A DNA stretch of 64,000 nucleotides from Sphingomonas sp. Leaf242 (GTDB lineage: Bacteria; Pseudomonadota; Alphaproteobacteria; Sphingomonadales; Sphingomonadaceae), in contig NZ_LMLW01000008.1 of NCBI RefSeq assembly GCF_001422045.1, positions 98,292 to 162,291 of the forward strand, read 5' to 3'. The notes below the pieces were generated by a model, which had not been told where the DNA came from, made no database searches, and saw only the letters and a list, made by a program, of their open reading frames with translations. Shown in pieces: positions 7,679 to 14,906 of this stretch; the first letter of the stretch is position 1, and every line of letters starts with the position of its first letter. Made by a program: the position numbers and the translations under genes.

Positions 7679-9072
7679 TGCCCCTGACGCTCACCTTCAC
7701 CAATGCCGGCCTCGCGCGCTTCACCGCGGCGCAGCTCGGCAACGGCGCGGATCTCCGCGTCTCCGCGATCGGCCTGACCGATAACGCGATCGTCGTCGCG
7801 CCGACCCTGACCGCGCTCCCCGGCGAGTTTCGCCGCATCGCGACGGTCTCGGGCGCGCAGGTCGGCGACAACGTCGTGCATCTGATCGTGCGCGATGACG
7901 AAGCGGTGACCTACGGCTTTCGCGGCTTCGGGCTCTACCTGTCGGACGGCACGCTGTTCGCGGTCTACGGCCAGGCCGATCGCATCATGCAGAAGGCGGT
8001 CGGCGCGTCGAACATGCTGGCGGTCGATATCGCGTTTCCCGCCGCCAATGTCGCGGCGGTCACCTTCGGCGATACCAATTTCCTCAATCCGCCCGCGACG
8101 TCGACGACGAAAGGCGTGGTCGAGCTGGCGACCGACGCCGAGACGATCGACGGTGTCGACACGTCCCGCGCGGTGACGCCGATGGGCCTCAAGGCTCGGC
8201 TCGCCGATATCCTCGTCACGCTAGCCAACGTCGTTCCATTTGGTCGGCGCATCGACACGACCGGCCTGGCGACCGGCGGTCGAACGCTCGACGATGATAT
8301 CACCATCGACGTCCCGCGCGCGACTGCGGAGGAGGCCGATGCCGGCGAGCTGACCACCAAGGCGCTCACGCCATCCAGCCTGGCGAACATCCTCGTCACG
8401 CTCGCCAACGTCGTTCCGTTTGGTCGGCGCATCAACACGCTCGGCCTGGCAACCGGCGGTCGAACGATGGACGCCGATATCACCATCGACGTCCCGCGCG
8501 CGACTGCGGAGGAGGCCGATGCCGGCGAGCTGACCACCAAGGCGCTCACGCCATCCAGCCTGGTCAACATCATCGCCTCGATTCTTGCGCGCGTGCCGCT
8601 GGCGCGCCGCGTCGATACGGCCGGTCTCGCGATCGGCGGAAACGCGCTCACGACCGACATCACGATCTCGGTCCCGGCCGCGACCGCCGGGCAGCTGCTC
8701 GCCGGCAGCGCAGGCAACGTCGCTGCGACGCCGGCCGCGCTCGCCGCTGCCGGCGTCGTCTATCTGGTCGAGGTCAAGTCGGAAGGCGCGAGCCGCTACC
8801 GGCGGTTTGCCGATGGCAGCGTCGAGATGACGGGCGTGTCCGCGCTACCGGTCAGCGAGGCCGCGTTCACGCTGAATTTCCCCTGGCCGTTCCCAACCGT
8901 CTGCGACGGGATCTTCGCGACGATCATCAACAGCGGCCAGTCGAACGACGGTCAATCGACCGTGCAGGAAGTGTCGCTCGGTGCCGCCAGTGCGCAGCTC
9001 TACGCACAGAATCACAAGAGCCCGACCGCCGACGCGGCCGGCGGCTTTCGCTGGTTCGCGCGCGGTCACTGA
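7678..9072 (+). CDS. Tail fibre protein (gpH-like) with tandem repeats
   Basis: A 464-aa protein. The N-terminal ~150 residues (LTFTNAGLARFTAAQLGNGA, then AVTYGFRGFGLYLSDGTLFA) match the phage tail-collar/fibre N-terminal domain of P2-like phages that docks on the baseplate. The middle has two nearly identical 60-residue units (LVTLANVVPFGRRI, ATAEEADAGELTTKALTPSS) plus a diverged third. The C-terminal ~100 residues (YRRFADGSVEMTGVSALP) look like a distal fibre tip. No chaperone gene follows directly, which is unusual for a P2-like gpH. Confidence 0.8.
   Translation: MPLTLTFTNAGLARFTAAQLGNGADLRVSAIGLTDNAIVVAPTLTALPGEFRRIATVSGAQVGDNVVHLIVRDDEAVTYGFRGFGLYLSDGTLFAVYGQADRIMQKAVGASNMLAVDIAFPAANVAAVTFGDTNFLNPPATSTTKGVVELATDAETIDGVDTSRAVTPMGLKARLADILVTLANVVPFGRRIDTTGLATGGRTLDDDITIDVPRATAEEADAGELTTKALTPSSLANILVTLANVVPFGRRINTLGLATGGRTMDADITIDVPRATAEEADAGELTTKALTPSSLVNIIASILARVPLARRVDTAGLAIGGNALTTDITISVPAATAGQLLAGSAGNVAATPAALAAAGVVYLVEVKSEGASRYRRFADGSVEMTGVSALPVSEAAFTLNFPWPFPTVCDGIFATIINSGQSNDGQSTVQEVSLGAASAQLYAQNHKSPTADAAGGFRWFARGH
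8209..8568 (+). repeat. 180-bp direct tandem duplication inside the fibre gene
   Basis: Positions 8209-8388 and 8389-8568 are nearly identical copies with a 180-bp period (60 codons). The block after GGTCGAACG is almost unchanged for about 90 bp. A diverged third unit follows (LARVPLARRVDTAGLAIGGN). The unit ends in the TTKALTPSSL type of sequence also seen once upstream (SRAVTPMGL). Such shaft repeats change fibre length by whole units. Confidence 0.9.
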
Positions 9073-9113
9073 TCCGCCCCGTGTTTCCCAATTTCCCAAT
9101 CGAGGTTTGAACG

Positions 9114-11651
9114 ATGGCGAAGATTTCCGCCCTTCCTGTGATGACGGTAGCCGATGGCACCGAGACGGTTCCGGTCGTTAAAGGCGGTCGCGCTGCGAAG
9201 ATCGGTTTCGCGGCGCTGGCGCGGCTGATGGTCCCGTTCCTCGTCGACTGGTACAAGGGCGACCGAGGCGATCCCGGTGGCGATGCCAGCCAGGTCGGCA
9301 CCAACGTTGCCGCGCGGGGCATGTCCTTCTCAGCGGGCATCGTCCGCATCCGCACCACCGGCTGGAACACCGACGGCGACGGGGGCGGCGCGCTGTACGA
9401 CCGCTGGACCGCCACTATGGGTGCGCTCCCGGCGGCAGGGCAGAACGTCTGGTGGTTTCAGGCGGCCGACGCATCCAGATGGCAGCTCTCCCAAGAGCAG
9501 AACGTCACCACGCCGATGATCGGCGCACTCGGTAGTGCCGCGCTCACCGTCACGACCATCGCGCAGAACGTCGCGATCGGCACGGACGACCAGCCGGCGA
9601 TTCAGGCGGCGCTGAATGCGCCGATGATCACCACGCTGTTCGTCACGCGGCAGCACTGGTTCGGCAAGGATATCCGCAAGCCGAGCGGGAAGCATCTGTG
9701 GGGCCTCAACCGGGCGACGTGCGGTTTCCACCGCATCCCCCTGGTCGGCAACCAGGTCCGACCGACGTTCGGCATCTACAGCGAGGACGACGATAGCGGG
9801 TCGTTCTCCGACTTCTTCGTCAACTGCCAGCGCTCGGGCTATGCGGGCCTGCCGGCCGACAATAGACAGCAGCTCCTAAACCGCTGCTCGGGCCTGATCG
9901 TCCGCCGCAACAGCCGCTACGTCCGCGTCTTGCGCGTCGACGTCTACAACAGCTGGGGATACTCGCATTATACCTGCGCGGGCTCCGAGGGGAACGCGGG
10001 ACCAACGCCGCAAGCGATCATCCGCGAAGACTGCCGTGCCTATAACGGCGACACCTGTTTCGAGGAAACCGGGCTCGGCCTGACGCAGGACAATATCGAC
10101 TGTTGGGGCTACAAGGATCCGATCGACGGCGGGCCATCGGTCTACATGGAGTGCGGCTTCCACACCTATTCCGGTGTAAAGCAGATCCGTCGCATCCGGT
10201 GCGGGTTTCGTGGATCCGCGCCTGCGGTACTCGACGCTATCGCGGACGGCGTCGACAGCGGCACGATCATCAATATCGACTGCGATTTCCAGACCAGCGG
10301 CGGGCAGTTCGCGATCACCGCCATCAACCCCGATCCGCAGGGCGTAGGCAATCCGAAAAACGTCGGCAGGAAGATCCTCGATTACCGCATCATCCGCACG
10401 AAAGCGATGCCGGACCATTTCTTCGACAACGGTGCGTCGCCGCAGGCGGTCCTCGCCACCTATGCCAACGTCACGATCGACGGCGGGGAGTTCGGTGGCG
10501 TCGGTATCTTCGCAGGGATTGAGGCGAAGATCACCATCCAGGGCGGAGCGGTTGTGATCGCCACGCGCGCCAGCGGGCCGTACGTCTTCGCGCTGTACGC
10601 GGACGGCACGGGCACGATCGACTGGTACGGCAAGGCCGGATCGGTGACTGCTCTCAACATCGAAACTCCCGAATATGCGAAGGTCGCGAGCGACTTCGGG
10701 GTCCGCTTCCACGACCTGCCTGCGCTGTCGCCAGCGCTGGCCGGGGGCGCGGGGGCACTCCCGCTCGATAAGGCCGACTATCCGGCTTCATATGTCGTGG
10801 CCCGGCGCAACGAAGAGCCCGCCACCGAACGCTATATCCCGGTTCCCGACCTGCTGACGCGCGACGCCACCGGGATGGTCTATGTGGGTGATGCGCTTGC
10901 CACGGGAGTGACGCTTGCGATGCCCGGCCAGGTGAATATCGTCGCGTCGGGACGGGCACTGCTGCTGACGTCCAGCAACGGCGACAACTATATCGAGCAG
11001 GGCGGCATCGGATCCGGCATGCAGTTCATCCGCGGGCATGAGTCGATCTTTCAGGTCGGCAACGTGTTCGCCGGAGATTTCCATCTTTGCACCGGGGCGA
11101 CCAACCGCTGGACCGTCCAGGCGGCGGGGCATTTCGCAGCCGCGGTCGATAACGTCTACAGCCTCGGAACTCCCGCGTTGCGCGCCTCGGTCCTGTATGC
11201 CGGCACCGGCATAATCAACACGTCGGACGAACGCGAGAAGACGTGGCGCGGTGCTATGACTCGCGCCGAACGCCTCGCCGCCAGGGCGATCGTCGCCGAG
11301 CTGGGCTTCTACCAGTGGAACGACGCCATCGCCGGCAAGGGCGGCGCGGACGCCCGCTACCATTATGGCGCGCGCGCGCAGCGGGTCTGGGCGATCATGG
11401 CCGAACATGGCCTCGTGGATCCGCTCGATGCGGACGGTCGGCCGGGCAGCGCCCCCTACGCGTTCCTTTGCTACGACCAGTGGGACGACGTGATGGAGGA
11501 CGTGATGACCGAGCGCTGCGGCCCGCCAGAGCGCGGTAAGGGCATGGACTACGTCAAGACCGGCGAGCGCGTGGCGCTACCGGCCGGCAACCGCTTCGGC
11601 CTGCGCGAGGGACAGATGACGCTGTTCCTGCTCGGCGCGCTGCTGGGCTGA
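9114..11651 (+). CDS. Tailspike with beta-helix and S74 chaperone domain
   Basis: An 845-aa protein. The N-terminus (MAKISALPVMTVADGTETVP) is a short docking region with a GDRGDPGG collagen-like linker near residue 45. Residues about 150-560 have the loose repeats of a right-handed beta-helix tailspike (NIDCDFQTSGGQFAITAINP, ANVTIDGGEFGGVGI). The C-terminus has TSDEREKTW and the helical block RAERLAARAIVAELGFYQWN, the signature of the S74 intramolecular chaperone/auto-protease, which trims itself at a Ser preceding Asp. It probably binds or degrades a surface polysaccharide and so determines target range. A Shine-Dalgarno-like GAGG at 9102-9105 precedes the start. Confidence 0.8.
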   Translation: MAKISALPVMTVADGTETVPVVKGGRAAKIGFAALARLMVPFLVDWYKGDRGDPGGDASQVGTNVAARGMSFSAGIVRIRTTGWNTDGDGGGALYDRWTATMGALPAAGQNVWWFQAADASRWQLSQEQNVTTPMIGALGSAALTVTTIAQNVAIGTDDQPAIQAALNAPMITTLFVTRQHWFGKDIRKPSGKHLWGLNRATCGFHRIPLVGNQVRPTFGIYSEDDDSGSFSDFFVNCQRSGYAGLPADNRQQLLNRCSGLIVRRNSRYVRVLRVDVYNSWGYSHYTCAGSEGNAGPTPQAIIREDCRAYNGDTCFEETGLGLTQDNIDCWGYKDPIDGGPSVYMECGFHTYSGVKQIRRIRCGFRGSAPAVLDAIADGVDSGTIINIDCDFQTSGGQFAITAINPDPQGVGNPKNVGRKILDYRIIRTKAMPDHFFDNGASPQAVLATYANVTIDGGEFGGVGIFAGIEAKITIQGGAVVIATRASGPYVFALYADGTGTIDWYGKAGSVTALNIETPEYAKVASDFGVRFHDLPALSPALAGGAGALPLDKADYPASYVVARRNEEPATERYIPVPDLLTRDATGMVYVGDALATGVTLAMPGQVNIVASGRALLLTSSNGDNYIEQGGIGSGMQFIRGHESIFQVGNVFAGDFHLCTGATNRWTVQAAGHFAAAVDNVYSLGTPALRASVLYAGTGIINTSDEREKTWRGAMTRAERLAARAIVAELGFYQWNDAIAGKGGADARYHYGARAQRVWAIMAEHGLVDPLDADGRPGSAPYAFLCYDQWDDVMEDVMTERCGPPERGKGMDYVKTGERVALPAGNRFGLREGQMTLFLLGALLG

Positions 11652-11657
11652 CGAACA

Positions 11658-11694
11658 GCCGGGTCTTGTAGAGAGCCTCTCTACAAGACCCGGC
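11658..11694. promoter_or_regulatory. Palindrome 2 (TGT-N13-ACA), candidate activator site before gpV
   Basis: A perfect 18-bp inverted repeat around a single central C (left arm GCCGGGTCTTGTAGAGAG). TGT at 11667-11669 and ACA at 11683-11685 are again 13 nt apart. The centre (11676) is 57 bp before the gpV ATG. The length could also support a strong hairpin after the tailspike stop, but no T-run follows. It is the most symmetrical of the three relatives. Confidence 0.65.
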
Positions 11695-11732
11695 ACGCGA
11701 CGTTTGCGAATCCGCATTGCCATGGTGCGCGC

Positions 11733-12266
11733 ATGTCCGACCCTGCCGACGTTCAACGCCTCATTGGCGACCTTGCGCGCGAAGGCACCGTCGTGTCCGT
11801 CGATCTCGCGTCCGCAACGTGCCGCGTCGAGTTCGCCAACGATCTGACCACAGGCGATATCCCTTGGCTTGCCGCCCGCGTCGGCAAGACGAAGATATGG
11901 TCGCCGCCTTCGGTCGGCGAACAGGTCGCCGTGCTTTGCCCCGAAGCCGACACGGCGCGCGGGTTCGTTATCGGCAGTCTCAGCTCCGACGCCAACCCGC
12001 ACCCGGCAAACGACGGATCCACCTTGATCGAGTTCGAAGACGGCGCGCGGATCCTGTACGATCCGGACGGTCACTATCTGATCGCCGACCTGCCGGCAGG
12101 ATCCTACGTCGAGGTCCGCGCCGACGACATCTATCTACGCGGCAACCTGCACGTCACCGGCTACGTCAAAGCCGACGGCGACGTGATCGGCGCGGGCAAG
12201 AGCCTCAAGGACCATACGCATACCGGCGTCCAGGCGGGCGCGGCATTCTCGGGGCCGCCGCGATGA
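11733..12266 (+). CDS. P2 gpV-like baseplate spike protein
   Basis: A 177-aa protein. The OB-fold part (EGTVVSVDLASATCRVEF, GDIPWLAARVGKTKIWSPPS, VGEQVAVLCPEADTARGFVI) is followed by beta-prism sequence (SYVEVRADDIYLRGNLHVTG) and the DHTHTGVQ tip, the HxH iron-binding motif of contractile spikes. It forms the membrane-piercing needle. It starts a new transcription unit downstream of palindrome 2, and its stop overlaps gpW by ATGA. Confidence 0.92.
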   Translation: MSDPADVQRLIGDLAREGTVVSVDLASATCRVEFANDLTTGDIPWLAARVGKTKIWSPPSVGEQVAVLCPEADTARGFVIGSLSSDANPHPANDGSTLIEFEDGARILYDPDGHYLIADLPAGSYVEVRADDIYLRGNLHVTGYVKADGDVIGAGKSLKDHTHTGVQAGAAFSGPPR

Positions 12267-12631
12267 ACGGCATGGACGGCAACACCGGCGCAATGCTCGC
12301 CGGTGCCGATCACATCCGCCAGTCGATCGCCGATATCCTTGGCACGCCGCTCGGCACGCGCATCGGTCGACGCGAATACGGCAGCGAACTGCCCGAGCTG
12401 TTCGATCAGCCGATGAACGAGCTGGGCCGGATCCGCATCTTCGCGGCAACCGCCCTCGCCATCATGCGGCAGGAGCGGCGCGTGCGCGTCTCGCGCATCG
12501 GCCTCGGTAGCGGTGCCGAACCCGGCTCTTTTGCCCTCCGGATCGTCAGCAGGCGCGTCGACGTCGCCGCCCCGATCGCAACGCTCGACCTCACCATTCC
12601 CGTCCGCGCGGCCTCCGCGCTCACCGCCTGA
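12263..12631 (+). CDS. P2 gpW-like (gp25 family) baseplate protein
   Basis: A 122-aa protein starting MNGMDGNTGAMLAGADHIRQ. It has SIADILGTPLGTRIGRREYG followed by LPELFDQP, the gp25/gpW lysozyme-like fold signature of contractile-tail baseplates. The ATGA overlap with gpV fixes the start. It connects the spike hub to the wedge (J, I) and caps the sheath. Confidence 0.9.
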   Translation: MNGMDGNTGAMLAGADHIRQSIADILGTPLGTRIGRREYGSELPELFDQPMNELGRIRIFAATALAIMRQERRVRVSRIGLGSGAEPGSFALRIVSRRVDVAAPIATLDLTIPVRAASALTA

Positions 12632-12642
12632 AAGGACTACGC

Positions 12643-13830
12643 ATGACGTTTATCCATGGGATCAGCGTAAAGGAGACCGCCAGTGTCTCGCGCACGATCA
12701 CGACGATCGGTACCGCCGTCATCGGCCTGGTCGTGACCGCACCCGCCGCCTCGGCCGATGTCTTCCCGCTCAACACGCCCGTTCTCGTCGGCGCACCGAC
12801 CTCGGCCATGACGATCGCCGACGCCATCGCCGCGGCTGGAGCAACCGGCACGATGAAGGGCGCGCTGCTCGCCATCGCCGATCAGGTGCGCTGCCCGGTC
12901 GTGATCGTCCGCGTCGCACCCGGCGCCGACGCCGCGGCCACGGACGCAGCAGTCATCGGCGCCGACGTCGCCGGCATCAAGACCGGCATGCAGGCGCTGC
13001 TCGCGGCCGAAGCGCAGGTTCGATATCGCCCGCGCATCATCGGCGCACCCGGTCTCGACACGAAGGCGGTCGCGATCGGGCTGGCGACCGTCGCCAAGCG
13101 GCTGCGCGGCATGGCCTATGCCGGCGCGGTCGGTGCCGATCGCACGGCCATCGTCGCGTACCGCGGGAACTTCACCCAGCGCGAGCTGATGCTGATCTGG
13201 CCGGACTTCACCGCGCCGCTCGGCGCGAACGGTGCCGACGTGCCGAGCTTCGCCGTCGCACGCGCGCTCGGCCTGCGCGCCGCGATCGATCAGGACCAGG
13301 GCTTCCACAAGACGCTGTCGAACGTGCCCGTTGTCGGCGTCGACGGCCTGACGAAGGACGTCCAGTTCGATCTGCAGGACGCCGACGCCGACGCGAACAT
13401 CATCAACGCCGCGCAGATTACCACGATCGTCCGCATCAACGGCGAGCTGCGCTTCTGGGGCAACCATACCTGCGCACCTGCCGACGATGCCTTCACGTTC
13501 GAAAGCGCGACGCGCACCGCGCAGGTCCTCGCCGATTCGATCGTGGCGGGCGTGCTGTGGGCGATCGACAAGCCGCTGTTGCCGAGCCTAGCGCGCGACA
13601 TCGTCGAGCAGATCAACGCCGCATTCCGCAAGCTGAAGGCGGGCGGGTACATCCTCGGCGCGGAGGCGTGGTTCGACGCGGCGAAGAACCCGACCGCGCA
13701 GCTCAAGATGGGCAAGCTCGCGATCAGCTACCGCTACACGCCGGTCTATCCGCTCGAATGCCTCGGGCTCGAGCAGCAGATCACCGACGAATATCTGGCC
13801 GACTTCGCGCAGCTCGCGGCGACCGCCTGA
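12643..13830 (+). CDS. P2 gpFI-like contractile tail sheath
   Basis: A 395-aa protein, the usual FI length. The start is FIHGISVKETASVSRTI, then IGLVVTAPAASADVFPLNTP, RYRPRIIGAPGLDTKAVAIG, and a C-terminal INAAFRKLKAGGYILGAEAW block with YRYTPVYPLECLGLEQQI, all conserved in P2-like sheaths. A GAAAGGAC Shine-Dalgarno precedes the ATG. A complete sheath together with the tube gene shows the particle is contractile. Confidence 0.93.
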   Translation: MTFIHGISVKETASVSRTITTIGTAVIGLVVTAPAASADVFPLNTPVLVGAPTSAMTIADAIAAAGATGTMKGALLAIADQVRCPVVIVRVAPGADAAATDAAVIGADVAGIKTGMQALLAAEAQVRYRPRIIGAPGLDTKAVAIGLATVAKRLRGMAYAGAVGADRTAIVAYRGNFTQRELMLIWPDFTAPLGANGADVPSFAVARALGLRAAIDQDQGFHKTLSNVPVVGVDGLTKDVQFDLQDADADANIINAAQITTIVRINGELRFWGNHTCAPADDAFTFESATRTAQVLADSIVAGVLWAIDKPLLPSLARDIVEQINAAFRKLKAGGYILGAEAWFDAAKNPTAQLKMGKLAISYRYTPVYPLECLGLEQQITDEYLADFAQLAATA

Positions 13831-13861
13831 CCTCACCCTCTTTTCGTAACGGAGAAACGCG

Positions 13862-14371
13862 ATGGGCCTGCCCCGCAAATTCAAAGACGGCCAGTTGTTC
13901 AACAACGGCAACCGATACCTTGGCGAGTGGGCAAGCGTCACTCTGCCCAAGCTGACCCGTAAGCTCGAGGACTGGCGCGGAGGCGGCATGGACTCGGCCG
14001 TAAAGATCGACATGGGCGGCGACGCCATGGAGATGGAATGGTCGCTTGGCGGACCAATGAAGGACGTTCTCAGCCAGTACGGTGAAACTGACATTGCGGG
14101 CGTGCAGCTCCGCTTCGCCGGCGCCTGGCAGCAGGACGATACCGGGGATGTCGATCGGATTGAGGTCGTGATTCGGGGCCGTCACGAAGAGATCGACATG
14201 GGCGAGATCAAGCCCGGCGAGGGTGGCGAGTTCAAGGTGAAGACCGCGCTCTCCTACTACAAGCTCACCTGGAACGGCGAGACGCTGATCGAAGCCGATC
14301 CGTTGAACGGCGTGCTGATCGTCGGCGGTGTCGATCGCCGAGCCGCGATCCGCAACGCCCTCAACTCCTAA
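13862..14371 (+). CDS. P2 gpFII-like major tail tube protein
   Basis: A 169-aa protein. MGLPRKFKDGQLFNNGNRYL, then LPKLTRKLEDWRGGGMDSAV and VVIRGRHEEIDMGEIKPGEG, are the FII signature, as is YYKLTWNGETLIEADPLNGV near the C-terminus. Homohexameric rings form the inner tube. A GGAG Shine-Dalgarno (13849-13854) sits upstream. An 83-bp gap separates it from gpE. Confidence 0.93.
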   Translation: MGLPRKFKDGQLFNNGNRYLGEWASVTLPKLTRKLEDWRGGGMDSAVKIDMGGDAMEMEWSLGGPMKDVLSQYGETDIAGVQLRFAGAWQQDDTGDVDRIEVVIRGRHEEIDMGEIKPGEGGEFKVKTALSYYKLTWNGETLIEADPLNGVLIVGGVDRRAAIRNALNS

Positions 14372-14454
14372 CGCGCTGGGGCGTCCCGCCGACGCCCCAT
14401 ACGCCAAAACCTCCCCGGCCGAACCGCGGCCCTGATCCACGAAAGACCCATGCC

Positions 14455-14778
14455 ATGACCGAGACCGCCATCCTCAGCAGCTCGACCAGCCTGCGTATCG
14501 TCACGTTCGATTTTCCTCTGAAGGTCGGCAACGCGACTATCGAATCCGTCCAGGTCCGCAAGCCTGCCTCGGGCGAGCTTCGCGGCACCACCATGATGGC
14601 GCTGTCGCAGCTCGACTACACCGCGCTCGAAACACTGCTGCCGCGCATCACCACGCCGCAGCTCACCAAGCACGACATCGGCCAGCTCGACCCGGCCGAC
14701 TTCATGCAGCTCGGTGGCGAGGTCATGGATTTTTTGCTGCCGAAGTCCGCGAAGGATGCGGCCTCCCCAACGACGTAG
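14455..14778 (+). CDS. P2 gpE-like tail assembly chaperone
   Basis: A 107-aa protein with the phage tail assembly chaperone pattern (FPLKVGNATIESVQVRKPAS, GELRGTTMMALSQLDYTALE, HDIGQLDPADFMQLGGEVMD). It contains a slippery heptamer at 14730-14736 near its end, where ribosomes can move back one base to produce the longer E+E' protein. In P2 and many tailed phages the ratio of the two forms guides tube polymerisation around the tape measure. Confidence 0.88.
   Translation: MTETAILSSSTSLRIVTFDFPLKVGNATIESVQVRKPASGELRGTTMMALSQLDYTALETLLPRITTPQLTKHDIGQLDPADFMQLGGEVMDFLLPKSAKDAASPTT
14730..14736 (+). promoter_or_regulatory. Programmed -1 frameshift site T_TTT_TTG
   Basis: In the gpE frame the codons read gaT TTT TTG, an exact X_XXY_YYZ slippery heptamer in phase. 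A -1 shift enters a frame that stays open (GCT GCC GAA GTC CGC ...) through the E' start at 14787 to the TGA at 14901-14903. P2 uses the same type of site between E and E'. A stimulatory structure was not analysed. Confidence 0.85.
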
Positions 14779-14786
14779 GCGAGGCG

Positions 14787-14903
14787 ATGGCGGATATCGC
14801 CCTCGTCTTTCACTGGTCCCCCGAGGTCATGAGCGCGATGCCGCTCGGCGAACTCATGGGCTGGAGGACCAAAGCGGCCAAGCGCCACAATCCCGAAAGC
14901 TGA
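14787..14903 (+). CDS. P2 gpE'-like small tail protein / E' extension
   Basis: A 38-aa ORF that is too short for usual gene callers: MADIALVFHWSPEVMSAMPL followed by GELMGWRTKAAKRHNPES. This is the GpE-family signature (FHW...M..L...EL..W...A..R). It can be translated from its own ATG (GAGGCG 5 nt upstream) or as the C-terminal part of the E+E' fusion made by -1 frameshifting. It is followed 3 bp later by the tape-measure ATG. Confidence 0.88.
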   Translation: MADIALVFHWSPEVMSAMPLGELMGWRTKAAKRHNPES

Positions 14904-14906
14904 CGC

